From NCBI RefSeq assembly GCF_011752625.1, contig NZ_VWXD01000009.1:1-64000 (forward strand): a DNA stretch of 64,000 nt. Direction: 5' to 3'. Source of the stretch: Candidatus Pantoea formicae. Its GTDB lineage: Bacteria > Pseudomonadota > Gammaproteobacteria > Enterobacterales > Enterobacteriaceae. Of this stretch, positions 17,232 through 26,690 are shown one piece after another (within the stretch, counting starts at the first letter, position 1; every line of letters starts with the position of its first letter). The position numbers were made by a program, and so were the translations under genes. The notes beneath the pieces are model-generated. The model was not told where the DNA came from. It ran no database searches and saw only the letters and a list, made by a program, of their open reading frames with translations.

Positions 17232-17486
17232 ATGCCACATATAAAGTCTGCTACAGCTCAGTCGAAACAAAAACAGACTAGAAATCGCAAACACCCAATG
17301 AGTGACTCTGAACGCCAGTTATCTTATGTAGCTCGCAAACGTGAGGCACTTAAAGAAATAAAGATCTTTGTTGAGCCTGAGCTCAAGGAAGCTTTAATGC
17401 GTATGTGTCAGGATGAAGGTGCTACCCAAGCCGATATTTTACAGCGCCTCATCAAGCATGAAGCTGAGTTGAAAGGAAAATTATAA
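17232..17486 (+). CDS. copB: Replication regulatory protein CopB (RepA2)
   Basis: 84-aa basic protein matching RepFIIA CopB/RepA2, the transcriptional repressor of the repA promoter. Features: Lys/Arg-rich N-terminus, SERQLSYVARKREALKEIKIFVE, then ALMRMCQDEGATQADILQRL, a ribbon-helix-helix-like fold. It lies upstream of the CopA/CopT region and tap-repA, as in R1 and R100. GAGGATGCG precedes ATG 17232. Confidence 0.9.
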   Translation: MPHIKSATAQSKQKQTRNRKHPMSDSERQLSYVARKREALKEIKIFVEPELKEALMRMCQDEGATQADILQRLIKHEAELKGKL

Positions 17487-17603
17487 TGGGTTCACGTTAT
17501 TGCTAGCTGTAGCAATGGGTGATAGATTACCGATCGTTTAGGATTTTGGTATGCCGCGCCATAAGGTGGCATGAGACTGGTGCTGACAGATTACTGAAGG
17601 CCA

Positions 17604-17690
17604 GAAAAAAGAAAACCCCGATAATCTTCCTGAAGTTTGGCGACCTAGAGAAGACTAAAGGGGCTCACTGAATCTGCATAGAAGCTGTTG
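17604..17690 (-). ncRNA. copA: CopA antisense RNA (copy-number control)
   Basis: The minus strand carries the RepFIIA antisense RNA: a long stem-loop whose arms on the plus strand are CCCCGATAATCTTC and GAAGACTAAAGGGG, with loop sequence centred on TTTGGCGAC, and a T-run (TTTTCTTTT) after the stem for termination. It is complementary to the repA mRNA leader (CopT) and blocks tap-coupled translation of RepA. The 5' end is approximate. Confidence 0.85.
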
Positions 17691-17713
17691 CTCTAAGCGG
17701 GGAGTATAAATTC

Positions 17714-17785
17714 ATGCCCGAAAAACTGCAATACCTTCGGTGCCTGCTCCTTCTGTGCAACATAAGCGCAGGAAGGTGTGAATAA
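17714..17785 (+). CDS. tap: Tap leader peptide for RepA translation
   Basis: 23-codon frame starting ATG 17714 and ending TAA 17783-17785; sequence MPEKLQYLRCLLLLC... strongly resembles R1 Tap. Its stop lies 3 codons inside the repA start region, so ribosomes ending Tap can start RepA (translational coupling). CopA pairing upstream would prevent Tap and hence RepA synthesis. Confidence 0.9.
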   Translation: MPEKLQYLRCLLLLCNISAGRCE

Positions 17786-18644
17786 GCAGGTTACTGATAA
17801 ATCATCATTTTATCGTCAGGTGAAAAATCCGAATCCGGAGTTCATTCCGGAAAAAGGCAAAAAAAACCTGCCGTTCTGCGAAAAAATCCGTGAAAAAGCG
17901 TCGGGCTTTACGCAGCGCATCGAGTTCCAGGCACTGGTGGCCATGGAAATCGCCCACGGAGCCCGCAAGCGCCGTCCGCCAGAGCTCCGTATCCGCGCGC
18001 TTGAAGCCGCGCTACAGGCGCTCTGCCACTATTACAATCCGCTGGCCAACCGCGTGGGGGCCTCTCTCACGACCATGAGCATCCGCTGCGGCCTTGCTAC
18101 GGAGAAAAAACGCCTCTCGATCACCCGTTTCACCGGCGCCGTGCAGTTCCTGGCGCAGCTGAAGCTCCTCACCTACACCACCGAATACGACAATGACATC
18201 GGCTGTAACATTCCTACGGACATCACCTTCGCGCCGCTGATGTGGCAGGTGCTCGACGTGTCGGAAGAAGCAGTCGCGGCCGCGCGCCGCAGCCGCATCG
18301 AGTGGGAAAACAGCCAGCGCGAGAAGAAGGGCCTGCCGCGCGCCGATGCCGGCGAGCTCATCAACGCTGCCTGGTCGTTCGTGCGTGAGCGCTTCCGCGA
18401 GTACCAAAAGTCCCGTCGCGAGCACGGCATGAAGCGCCACCGCGCGCGTAAAGACGCGCCGCGCACCCGTAAGGACATCGAGCAGCTGGTCCGCCTGCAG
18501 CTTCAGAAAGAAATCCGTCACGAGCGCTTCTTCGGCGGTCTGGACGCGGTGAAAGCCGAAATAGAGCGCCGCGTCACCGAGCGCATGAAGCTTTCACGCG
18601 GCCGCTATGCCCGACTGGACGACGATCTGCTGGTCACAACCTGA
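17778..18644 (+). CDS. repA: RepFIIA replication initiator RepA
   Basis: 288-aa initiator of the IncFII RepA family, which binds oriR in cis and recruits DnaA/DnaB. Recognisable stretches: SSFYRQVKNPNP at the start, FCEKIREKASGFTQRIEF, CHYYNPLANRV, and a basic C-terminal half (MKRHRARKDAPRTRKD). The start is GTG at 17778, overlapping tap by 8 bases, as expected for coupling. Length is close to R1 RepA. This defines the replicon of the plasmid, at least one of its replication systems. Confidence 0.95.
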   Translation: MNKQVTDKSSFYRQVKNPNPEFIPEKGKKNLPFCEKIREKASGFTQRIEFQALVAMEIAHGARKRRPPELRIRALEAALQALCHYYNPLANRVGASLTTMSIRCGLATEKKRLSITRFTGAVQFLAQLKLLTYTTEYDNDIGCNIPTDITFAPLMWQVLDVSEEAVAAARRSRIEWENSQREKKGLPRADAGELINAAWSFVRERFREYQKSRREHGMKRHRARKDAPRTRKDIEQLVRLQLQKEIRHERFFGGLDAVKAEIERRVTERMKLSRGRYARLDDDLLVTT

Positions 18645-19100
18645 AGGACCCTGGTCATTCATTGCCTGATCGCCCTGAGCTTCATTACAGATTCTCTCAC
18701 CAACCCGGCCTTAATCGCCGGCGCTGTTTTTTCCACCGACTGAAGCCAACTATCCGGTTATCGCCGGAGGCCCTCGCTCGCCTGCAGGAAACACGAGAGT
18801 GATTAAAAACACGACAATAGTAGTTACATCATACACAAGGCTTGCCATCACCCGCATCAGAATCACAGGAAAATGCCATTCCGCAGCCGCATGAATGACT
18901 TATCCACATTAACTACGAGAGACCTGACTTTTAAACCCCAGATCGAAGAGTCAGTTAACTGCTGTCCGGGCTTTTTCTAAACCGCGCTGTTCCTTTTAAA
19001 CACCCGATCTTTATTCTTTTAAAAGACCGGTATTACTTACCTTTAAAAATAAAACCTATTCGCAACCCGTCCTGTGGACAGGTAAATAACGACCGCCCTT
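18645..19100 (+). other. Probable origin oriR
   Basis: The gene-free stretch after repA contains a perfect DnaA box TTATCCACA at 18900-18908, followed by AT-rich sequence (18920-19070), the same arrangement as oriR1 of R1 downstream of CIS. The first 250 bases would correspond to the CIS element. Exact limits cannot be set by eye. Confidence 0.75.
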
Positions 19101-19830
19101 GCAGCGGACTGCGTCCGCGCCGGTTCGGTTCAGCCGCTTCGCGTCAGAGGTAGCTCCCGCCAGAAGCGGCGGGCAGAAAACCGCAGTTACATATACTCTT
19201 CAGCACTTTTCACATACCGTGCAGCCATCAGGACCGAAATCCACACAGCATCGAGCCAAACCCACCTGAAAAGCGCCGCCGCCCCGGCCCGGAGGGCCGG
19301 AACAGAGTCGCTTTAGAAATGGATGTTGTACTTAAAGTGTTGAGTGTCGGTAAGACCGAGGCCCGCGGTACATATCTTTCGTCTGCGACCATCAGGCTTA
19401 TGCGCGCCTGAAAGGCCGCTGCTTAAACGGCGTCAGGCAGGAAGGGGTTGGGCTTGCACGAACATAACGCTCTGTAACCGGCTCTGCCGGGTTAACGGCG
19501 CCCGGTGGTCAAAGAGCCGTCCTTAACAGCTTCTGGCGCCTCCATGCCGCTGACGCGGCATTCACAGGACAGACTGCGCACTGCTCGCCTGCCTAATATA
19601 ATTGAGGTGCCGCTCCCTGAAGTAAAAGATTCAGAATATCCCTTTTACTCATACCGCCCTGGATGTGCAGATTTACCCTGACTGACGCGACATTCACTCA
19701 TGAGATTACGAAGCAGAGAAAATTTAAATGTTAAAAGTTTTTCGTGCTTCAGTCAGTTTCCTTACACAGACCTGCGGCATAAACAAATACGGCAGTTTAA
19801 AATCATGTGCTAATTCCTGTGGAGCTTTTC
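19101..19830. other. Intergenic, no gene supported
   Basis: GC-rich segment to 19600 with short frames only, then AT-rich sequence (19660-19830) that presumably holds the promoter of the tannase gene. Nothing else recognised. Confidence 0.4.
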
Positions 19831-21618
19831 ATGAACATTAAGTCAGGGTTTGTAAAATTCATTCTGGGGACACTTGTCCTGAATGTGTTTTTATTCCTTT
19901 TCTCGGCGGCTTCAGCTGCTCAGTCCTTACCCGTGGTTCAGCCCGTTCAGACCTGTGCCCAGCTTGGAGCTGCAAGTTTCAAAACGGGCATTGACGTGCC
20001 TGTTCGTATCACAGGCGCACAGGAACTGAAAACTGAGCAGGGCACTTTCTGTAAAATCAGTGCCACCTTGTCTCCAGAGATTGGCGTTGAAGTCGCACTG
20101 CCCCAGTCAAGGTGGACACAACGGATGCTTCAGGTAGGCTGCGGTGGCCTGTGCGGCGATATAAACCTCAGTCTTTCCAATGCCAGCGGCTGTACCCCGG
20201 CAATGAACGGCGAATTCGTCGTCGCCGCCACCAACATGGGTCACTCCGGTGGCATGATGGATGCCTCCTGGGCCGAAGATCCTCAGAAACGCATTGACTT
20301 TGCTTACCGGGCAAATCACGTGACCGCTCAGTTCACCAAAGCGCTTATTAAGGCTTATTACGGCCAGCAGCAGAAATATGCATATTTTATGGGCTGTTCA
20401 GATGGCGGACGCGAGGCCCTGATCGAGGCGCAACGCTATCCACACGATTTTAACGGTATCAGCGCAGGCGCCCCTGCCGCCTGGTTTTCTCAGCAGAACT
20501 CATTCTTTCACGGCTGGAATGTGGTCGCTAACCTACGCGCGGATGGCACTCCTGTCCTTCTTCAGAACCGGCTTGCTCTTCTTCATGACGCTGTCTTAGC
20601 TCATTGTCCGACCCTTTCAGGTGTTAAAGATGGCATTCTGCATAACCCGTATGCCTGCCCCTTCTCCCGAAGCTGGTTCAGGCAGTGTACGCCTGACCAG
20701 AACGATAAAAGTGACTGCCTGACAGCCGAGGAGCTGAACGTAGTCGGGAAGCTTTATCAGGGGGCGGCCGGCAAAAACGGCCAGCAGTACGTACCCGGCG
20801 GGCTCCCGGTTGGGTCTGAGCTTCGCTGGCCGGTTCCCGCTACCGCTAAAGGCAGCTCAATGTCTGAAATGATGGCCCTGCCGGCATTGCAGTATGTTCT
20901 GCTGCCCGGAAAAAAACAGAATCTCAGTAAGGTCTCAGAGTTTACGTTAAACGACCAGAGCTTTGCCCGGGTCGCTGAACTCGCTTCGCTTTATAATGCG
21001 ACTAACACTGACCTTAAACCCTTCAGAGCGGCGGGCGGCAAGCTGATTGTCTGGCACGGCCTGGCCGATGACTCAATCTCCCCGGCCGGTACTATCGCTT
21101 ATTTTAAAGGCGTTCAGAAATTCATGGGGGCGGGTAACGTTGACAGCTTCATGCGTCTGTTTATGCTGCCGGGCGTAGCACACTGCGGTAACGGAGAGGG
21201 ACCCGATCAGGTTGACCTGCTGTCGGCCCTGATGAGCTGGACCGAACAGGGTAAGGCTCCGGCGATGCTCCTGACCGGTAAAACACAACCCGCGGGTTTG
21301 CAGACTTCGCCGGAACAAAAGGGTAATACGTCTTCAGCGGAGAATGCCTCTGTGCAGTTTCACGGTATTCAGAAACCCAGCATACCTGTCGCAGCTCCTG
21401 CGGCTAAGATATTGTACGCCCGTCCCGTTTTTCCTTATCCATACATTGCAGAATATAACGGTAAAGGGGACCAGCGAGACCCTGGCAGCTATCATGCGGT
21501 TAAGTCAGAAGCTTACGACCACATTCATCTGAACAGTCCCATCCGTGAATTATCAGGTCCGGATAACCAGAAAAATTACACAGTAAAAGATGGTCAGTTA
21601 TCCGTAATGAAACAATAA
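19831..21618 (+). CDS. Tannase/feruloyl esterase family secreted hydrolase (copy 1)
   Basis: 595 aa. A signal peptide (FLFLFSAASAAQ) directs it out of the cytoplasm. The catalytic CS-D-HC arrangement of this family is present: nucleophile in GCSDGGRE, acid in WHGLADDSI and histidine in GVAHCGNGEG, with adjacent cysteines able to form the typical disulphide. Expected reaction: hydrolysis of ester bonds of gallate or hydroxycinnamate esters, such as tannins or plant cell-wall ferulates. The start at 19831 is set by GGAGC 6 bases upstream. Closely similar to the protein at 45067-46857. No sign of damage. Confidence 0.9.
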   Translation: MNIKSGFVKFILGTLVLNVFLFLFSAASAAQSLPVVQPVQTCAQLGAASFKTGIDVPVRITGAQELKTEQGTFCKISATLSPEIGVEVALPQSRWTQRMLQVGCGGLCGDINLSLSNASGCTPAMNGEFVVAATNMGHSGGMMDASWAEDPQKRIDFAYRANHVTAQFTKALIKAYYGQQQKYAYFMGCSDGGREALIEAQRYPHDFNGISAGAPAAWFSQQNSFFHGWNVVANLRADGTPVLLQNRLALLHDAVLAHCPTLSGVKDGILHNPYACPFSRSWFRQCTPDQNDKSDCLTAEELNVVGKLYQGAAGKNGQQYVPGGLPVGSELRWPVPATAKGSSMSEMMALPALQYVLLPGKKQNLSKVSEFTLNDQSFARVAELASLYNATNTDLKPFRAAGGKLIVWHGLADDSISPAGTIAYFKGVQKFMGAGNVDSFMRLFMLPGVAHCGNGEGPDQVDLLSALMSWTEQGKAPAMLLTGKTQPAGLQTSPEQKGNTSSAENASVQFHGIQKPSIPVAAPAAKILYARPVFPYPYIAEYNGKGDQRDPGSYHAVKSEAYDHIHLNSPIRELSGPDNQKNYTVKDGQLSVMKQ

Positions 21619-21957
21619 AAGGACCGTGCTGCAGTATGCTCTGCAGCGCGGTCTATCAGCCATACAGTCAGCTCCTGCTTCATTCATCAGAAATGATCTG
21701 ACAGGTCATAATTCTTCTTTCTGGTTCAGCTGCGATGTCTGAATCGGCCGGATTCAGGGCTGAGAGCCCCACACAATACCTTATTGCTTTAAATACATGA
21801 ATTTTATACATATAAAGCTTTAGAGGAATTCCGCTATAAACATTTTCATGAGAGATATTCCAAAAAAATCTAAGTTAAAAATGTGCAAGGTGCAGAGGCT
21901 ATTAATATCAACTTGATACTATAACTTCACTTGACTTTGCGATAAAACAGAAAAGAT
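21619..21957. other. Intergenic, no gene seen
   Basis: AT-rich in its second half. No frame with support; ends at the terminator at 21958. Confidence 0.4.
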
Positions 21958-21981
21958 AAATGCCCCGTAGGGCATTTATGC
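21958..21981. terminator. Bidirectional terminator-like hairpin
   Basis: AAATGCCC-CGTA-GGGCATTT stem with A/T flanks, between the convergent tannase gene and the 22037-23116 operon. Confidence 0.75.
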
Positions 21982-22036
21982 TTCATTCCAGACTGAGCCA
22001 ATACACCAGGCTAAATGCCGGTTATCGATACAGCCA

Positions 22037-22111
22037 TTAATGCATAAAAAGCGCAATCAGAATAATGATTGGAATTGGTACACCTAAAAAGAACAATAAT
22101 AATGAACGCAT
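22037..22111 (-). CDS. 24-aa hydrophobic membrane peptide
   Basis: ATG at 22111 with CTGGAG 7 bases upstream, stop TAA at 22037-22039. The product is a single membrane segment with a Pro-Ile-Pro motif (LLLFFLGVPIPIIILIALF). It follows the 22136-23116 gene by 24 bases on the same strand, so is probably co-transcribed and could be a small membrane partner. It lies 5' of a terminator. Resembles small conserved stress peptides of gamma-proteobacteria, but I cannot name it. Confidence 0.7.
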   Translation of the reverse strand: MRSLLLFFLGVPIPIIILIALFMH

Positions 22112-22135
22112 TTTGAACTCCAGAATAATTAAGAA

Positions 22136-23116
22136 TTATAAATCACGTTGACGGCCACCAAAGGTAGCGCTCAGGCTCGCTACGAAAGCACCTGCCAGCA
22201 GAGAAATGAAAGTCCAGAGCATCAGATAGCTCGTTGCTTTACGTGTGGTGTCAGCAGCCTCTTGGGCTTTCTGCTTCATGTCTTTTAATTTAGCCTGAGC
22301 TTTGTCATAAGTGCCCTGCACCCGCTGTTCAGCCTCCTGCTGGCTGATACCCGTATGCTGCGCAATTAATCCTGCGACGTACTGACGATCTTCATCAGGT
22401 AAGGCTCCTGTGCTGATGCTGTTAACCAATATACCGGTCACTTCGCCTAGCTGTGCAGGAGAAACTGGCTGATTGGATGCTGGCGGGGTTGCAGAAGCAG
22501 ATGGCGAAGCAGGACCAGAAGCGTCATTAGCGGGAGTGCCGGGATTATCCGGCCTGAACAAGGAATTGACGAAATAATTCATCGACAAGCCCTGTTCTGA
22601 AGAAGGGCCTTTAGCCACACTCGCGACTCCTGTTGCTGAGGCCGCTGCGGCCCCTCCGGCAACAGTACCCACGATTTTAGATCCACCTCCAATAATGGAA
22701 CCTACCGTACTCGTAAACAGTACGGCGGAGATCAGCGCCGCTACAGCCCACGTCAGAAACCCATGTGCAGTATCGCGGAAGTAAATTTCATCGCTGTGTG
22801 TATCGACCCATTTTGTGCGTAGTCGGCCGGACAAATAGCCCCCCATACCTGACGCAACAATTTGTGTAAAGGTTAACCAGGCTATGGCAGCAATGCCCAC
22901 CGTACCCGCGTCAAGCCCGCGATTTCCCCATGGCGAAACGGACGTAAGACCTAAACCCGCACCCAGCATGAGCAAAATTAAAGAGAGAGATGCCGCTGCA
23001 ACCGCGCCGGCTAAGATGGCACCCCATGACACTGCGCTGTTGCCGGGGGCGGGTAGAGGTAAACGGGTATCGGGATACGCGTTGTTAACGGTAGATTGTT
23101 CATGAATGTGAGTCAT
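22136..23116 (-). CDS. Integral membrane protein, stress-associated type
   Basis: 326 aa with four or five hydrophobic segments: about residues 30-58 (WGAILAGAVAAASLSLILLM), 75-98, 121-146 and 296-318, plus a Pro/Ser/Ala-rich loop (about 190-225) and an amphipathic coiled-coil-like stretch (KAQAKLKDMKQKAQEAADTT). The AWVGAILAG-like N-terminus resembles a family of uncharacterised inner-membrane proteins often found near CsbD genes. Upstream ATG 23116 is followed by the 24-aa peptide gene. Function unknown. Confidence 0.75.
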   Translation of the reverse strand: MTHIHEQSTVNNAYPDTRLPLPAPGNSAVSWGAILAGAVAAASLSLILLMLGAGLGLTSVSPWGNRGLDAGTVGIAAIAWLTFTQIVASGMGGYLSGRLRTKWVDTHSDEIYFRDTAHGFLTWAVAALISAVLFTSTVGSIIGGGSKIVGTVAGGAAAASATGVASVAKGPSSEQGLSMNYFVNSLFRPDNPGTPANDASGPASPSASATPPASNQPVSPAQLGEVTGILVNSISTGALPDEDRQYVAGLIAQHTGISQQEAEQRVQGTYDKAQAKLKDMKQKAQEAADTTRKATSYLMLWTFISLLAGAFVASLSATFGGRQRDL

Positions 23117-23610
23117 AGCTGTTTTCCTTTAATTAATCCTTGCATTCTTTACCAAGTACCATTTGAAGAAACAGGAAGCGTAATCACTATTAACTACAAG
23201 TCTATTAACGAGCCTGAAGATGCCATTAAAAAGGGTGATATTAACAAATCAGATAAAATTAGAAGATTAATAAGACAATCGAAAATTATTCCATGCATCA
23301 AGGATAATAGATGATTTTTTTAAAAAGCTTTTACACAATAGAAAATTATTTGTACCTGAAGTGGCAGGTTTCAGTGCCATCTCCGCTGAACCAGAGGCGA
23401 CAGAGTTAATGTAAAGAGAGTCATGCTATAACGGCGCTGCATTCCGGGCCCCCGACATCACCTGACAAATGCAAATACACTGCAAGTCATCAGTTCATCC
23501 TGGATAGCTAGCTTTATTGGCTTGCAGTAGATAAATTCGCTTCGCTTAAAGACAGCTACGGATTAATCCTGAAGACAGTTATTCTGAAAGCAAATGTATC
23601 AGCTAAAAAA
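23117..23610. other. Intergenic, AT-rich, divergent promoters likely
   Basis: About 490 bases between divergent genes. AT-rich; no supported gene. Confidence 0.4.
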
Positions 23611-23862
23611 ATGATTATTTCCTTTATGCCATACTCACGTTTTCTTAATGGAGAACAGGCCAGAATGCTTCGCTTTTTCACCTTCCTTTTCAGCAGTCCT
23701 GAATCTCTGGTGCAGGTCATGAGCCAGCAGGATATGAAAGAATCAATTCAGGAAGGAGACAGAATAATCATTGATAAAGATGGTAACGCTTCGGTTAATC
23801 CTCTAAGCCCCGATGTTCAGCGAGATTTTTTTCAACACGTTAAGACTCTGAAGGATATTTAA
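23611..23862 (+). CDS. Hypothetical 83-aa protein
   Basis: Family not recognised. An aromatic N-terminus (MIISFMPYSRF) is followed by a mixed soluble region with SIQEGDRIIIDKDGNASV. Stops immediately before the ATG of the next gene (TAA-ATG), so the two are coupled. ATG at 23611 or 23626 could be used; neither has a strong ribosome site. Confidence 0.5.
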   Translation: MIISFMPYSRFLNGEQARMLRFFTFLFSSPESLVQVMSQQDMKESIQEGDRIIIDKDGNASVNPLSPDVQRDFFQHVKTLKDI

Positions 23863-24318
23863 ATGGGAACGGCCATATTCATGGTGATGATTGTATGTGG
23901 CTACTGGTATACCAGCCGTGACATGTCCAGTAGTTTAAAAATAAAGCGTTCCATAGGCTGGGATGTTTACTTTCTCATCGCGCTATATGGCTGCATCTTT
24001 GTTCTACAGGGTGTGCTGGCTACAGCTTTAGTCTGGCTGATGTTGCTCGCCGCTTCCGCCGCGAATAATGCGTTCGCGCTAAGTCACGAACTTCATGCCC
24101 ACTGGCATGTTGAATTTATGACGTGGAGCTTTCTCGGAATTCAGGCGCCCGTTGTGATCATGCTGGCACTGGCGGTGCTTTTCTGTGTATACCGCTCAAA
24201 CTGGGCTGACAGCGCACGTCTGACTGTCAGCAGCCGTAAGGACCTGTATCAGCGGCTTTCCCGTTCTAACGGAATCACATCAGGCGGTTTTTTCAGTTCC
24301 GGCCTCGCGCTGGCGTGA
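23863..24318 (+). CDS. Hypothetical inner-membrane protein, 151 aa
   Basis: Three hydrophobic segments: about residues 1-15, 30-60 (YFLIALYGCIFVLQGVLATALVWLMLLAA) and 88-108 (WSFLGIQAPVVIMLALAVLFCV), with a basic hydrophilic C-terminal tail. Directly abuts the preceding 83-aa gene, implying translational coupling. Family not recognised. A terminator follows at 24421. Confidence 0.6.
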   Translation: MGTAIFMVMIVCGYWYTSRDMSSSLKIKRSIGWDVYFLIALYGCIFVLQGVLATALVWLMLLAASAANNAFALSHELHAHWHVEFMTWSFLGIQAPVVIMLALAVLFCVYRSNWADSARLTVSSRKDLYQRLSRSNGITSGGFFSSGLALA

Positions 24319-24420
24319 AGACTTTTCCCGGCTGCGCTTATGTTCGTGCAGGTGTGGCCGATAATCATTATGTGCCTCACAAGGGTACATATAACCGATA
24401 CTGCGACTGATTGTGCTTAT

Positions 24421-24444
24421 GGCTCCCTCCGGGAGCCTTTTTTT
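24421..24444 (+). terminator. Rho-independent terminator
   Basis: GGCTCCC-TCC-GGGAGCC stem followed by seven T. Confidence 0.9.
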
Positions 24445-24560
24445 ATCCAGGTATGTTTGGCCCTGAGAATTGGTTCATTGTGAGCATGGCGGCGGTGTTC
24501 CTGGTGTACAGGTAAATCCTCACTACACTGTCTGTACATTATCAGCATATATGAGCACAT

Positions 24561-24956
24561 ATGAAATACTTGGCATCAGGCGTTATATTGATGGCGTTGA
24601 ATCACACAGCTGCAGCCGTTCCACCCTCTCAGTTCTGGCCAACCTGCAACATCAGCGAGCAGCAGGGTATCAGGGCTGATAATAGCGGCAGCGACAGTGA
24701 CCCGCTTCTGTCGCATATTTCGCTGCGCGTCAATGTGATTCAGGCTGATGCCGGTACCGCGCGTAAAGCTGGAAAACTGTCAGAATCGCAGACGGAAATG
24801 ATCTGGCATCATGCTGACCGTATCCGTGCGGATGCCACGCGCTACGCGCATGAACAGGGCTTCCTCAGCGCTGCTGAACGCGCCAGTTTTGACAGAGAGC
24901 TCGATGAGGTCGCCGGACGGCTTTGTGCCCGTATCCTTCAACCCGTAAGGGGGTAG
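24561..24956 (+). CDS. Hypothetical secreted protein, 131 aa
   Basis: Short signal-like N-terminus (MKYLASGVILMALNHTAAAV), then a mature region with two cysteines (WPTCNIS near residue 27 and RLCARIL near the end). The mature part is helical and charged. No clear ribosome site at ATG 24561. Family not recognised. Confidence 0.5.
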   Translation: MKYLASGVILMALNHTAAAVPPSQFWPTCNISEQQGIRADNSGSDSDPLLSHISLRVNVIQADAGTARKAGKLSESQTEMIWHHADRIRADATRYAHEQGFLSAAERASFDRELDEVAGRLCARILQPVRG

Positions 24957-25001
24957 AGTCCGGCTCATTTTTTTCTTCGCTTCAGTCCCCCTGCAACTTG
25001 T

Positions 25002-25169
25002 GAGGAAATCGATGTTGATCCTAATGACAACCTTTCCGATGAAGCCTGTAGGCTGACCGAAATGTGTTGTCTGCTGATGGCCAGAGACGGGGAAGAAATT
25101 AACCGGACTCAGCTGACAGTGGAGCTGATGCGCCTGCCCGGTACCTGCATTGATCAGGAGGGACAGTGA
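25002..25169 (+). pseudogene. Remnant of a small YcgZ/YmgC-type gene
   Basis: A frame without a usable start codon encodes DEACRLTEMCCLLMARDGEE followed by INRTQLTVELMRLPG, ending TGA 25167-25169. The spacing resembles the small family at 2331, 4192 and 27332 (GEAA-L ... I-x4-L-x3-L). It seems to have lost its 5' end and the last helix. Confidence 0.4.
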
Positions 25170-25393
25170 CCTCCGCACCTGCTTTTTGCCATTGAGAAGC
25201 TGACAGCAGAGCCGGTGATGACGAATTATGAAGCTTAAGCCTACACTGCTCTTTCTGATTGACCTCTGCAACTGAATTTCAAGAGGCATGCCGTCCTCAC
25301 AATTATGCTCTATTTAACTTAAGCTTACCGATACCTTACAATGCTCAACAAAGTGCCTTCGCTTTCCGGAGGCACCGCATTAACGGGATCTTC

Positions 25394-25996
25394 ATGGATA
25401 AAGGTAACCTCAACGTCAGTCACCTTGCCTGGTGCGGACTTGTTGCGCTTCATACGGCCCGCCTTGACGGGCAGATCAAGTCTCCCGCGCAGGACAATCT
25501 GTTTCTGACCCGCTGGCTGGCCTCGGCTGAAAAGCAGCGGCGCTTTCCAAAAGCACTCGCCAGCGATATCAGCTGGCTGCTGCGCGAAGGTCGGGCTAAA
25601 GGATTACGGGCTGATCTGCCCGGTAAGCTCGATTACCTCTGGCAGGCGGAGAGTGGCAACCTCAGCGATCAGAATGACCTGTTCCGCCTGTTACATGCAT
25701 TTCACGCAGTTAAATTAGCTGACTGGGCATGCATGGTACTTACCGACGCCGAGTGGAGCGGCCGCCGGCAGCAAAAGCTGAGTCCTGGGGTGTCAGGGAT
25801 TTACCTCAGCCGTACCGCCATGGACAACGGATTCTGCGATGAAGGGCGGCAGCTCATTGCCCTGCCTGCCCGCATCACAGGAGAGCTTCACGCACTGGAT
25901 GCCCTGCTGAACCGCTCGGGCTGGCGTCGCACGAAGGCTGCAGGAGATGACCCGTTGCTGCATTATCTGCTGGCGGTCGGTTTCACGGAAGAATGA
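25394..25996 (+). CDS. DUF2913-like protein
   Basis: About 200 aa, soluble. The N-terminal part LNVSHLAWCGLVALHTARLD followed by LFLTRWLASAEKQRRFPKAL and DISWLLREGRAKG agrees with what I recall of the DUF2913 family of enterobacterial plasmid and island proteins. Function of the family is unknown. ATG 25394 is chosen since the 45 codons before it (to 25259) are not protein-like; the ribosome site GGGA is weak. Confidence 0.6.
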   Translation: MDKGNLNVSHLAWCGLVALHTARLDGQIKSPAQDNLFLTRWLASAEKQRRFPKALASDISWLLREGRAKGLRADLPGKLDYLWQAESGNLSDQNDLFRLLHAFHAVKLADWACMVLTDAEWSGRRQQKLSPGVSGIYLSRTAMDNGFCDEGRQLIALPARITGELHALDALLNRSGWRRTKAAGDDPLLHYLLAVGFTEE

Positions 25997-26279
25997 TACC
26001 TGCAGCACAGGCTGAGCATCTTCCGGACATCTGTATCCGGCATTTTACCGTGACAGTTTACTGACTCCCCGTGTATGCCGACCCGGATGCCTTGTCTCAT
26101 CCACGGTCAAATTGCGTTGAACGGAACCCGTTACCAATAAGAAAAAGGGGTGAACTGCCAGGAAAAGTCCAGAAATGCGGTGCTGAGCACGTCAGACAGT
26201 CTCTTATCGGCCATACTTCCTGTGCACATACATATGGATACATCTGCCCGACGGCAGAGCATCCCCCGAGGAGAGCACC

Positions 26280-26489
26280 ATGAATGACGATCGCATCAGT
26301 GGCAACTGGAAACAGTTCAAAGGTAAAGTGAAAGAGAAGTGGGGAAAACTTACCGATGACGATATGGACGTTGCTGAAGGCAAACGCGAACAGCTTGTAG
26401 GCCGCATTCAGGAACGCTACGGCTATGAAAAAGATCAGGCCGAAAAAGAACTCAAAGAGTGGGAAGATTCAAACCAGTACCGCTGGTAA
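26280..26489 (+). CDS. CsbD-family stress protein (copy 1)
   Basis: 69-aa CsbD-family protein: DRISGNWKQFKGKVKEKWGK, then LTDDDMDVAEGKREQLVGRI, the full family signature. CsbD proteins are small, highly charged general-stress proteins of unknown mechanism (E. coli YjbJ belongs here). GAGGAGAGCACC precedes the ATG. Seven residues differ from copy 2 at 35727-35936. A terminator follows. Confidence 0.95.
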   Translation: MNDDRISGNWKQFKGKVKEKWGKLTDDDMDVAEGKREQLVGRIQERYGYEKDQAEKELKEWEDSNQYRW

Positions 26490-26506
26490 CCGCTGACAGT
26501 TCATGG

Positions 26507-26530
26507 AAAACCGGCTCATATGCCGGTTTT
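26507..26530 (+). terminator. Rho-independent terminator
   Basis: AAAACCGGC-TCATAT-GCCGGTTTT, 18 bases after the csbD-like stop. Confidence 0.85.
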
Positions 26531-26690
26531 CTGTTTTCAACGCTGTGTTATCCACCCAGAGGTTGTGCGAACAATTGGCACAGCAGTGCTTTCTGCCTTC
26601 AAATCCCGTTTTGCACCAGAAACCGGAATCCCGGCCGCAGAGTCATCACCCGAACTTTTAATCTGCTGATTCCGGCAGGCAGAGGTATTT

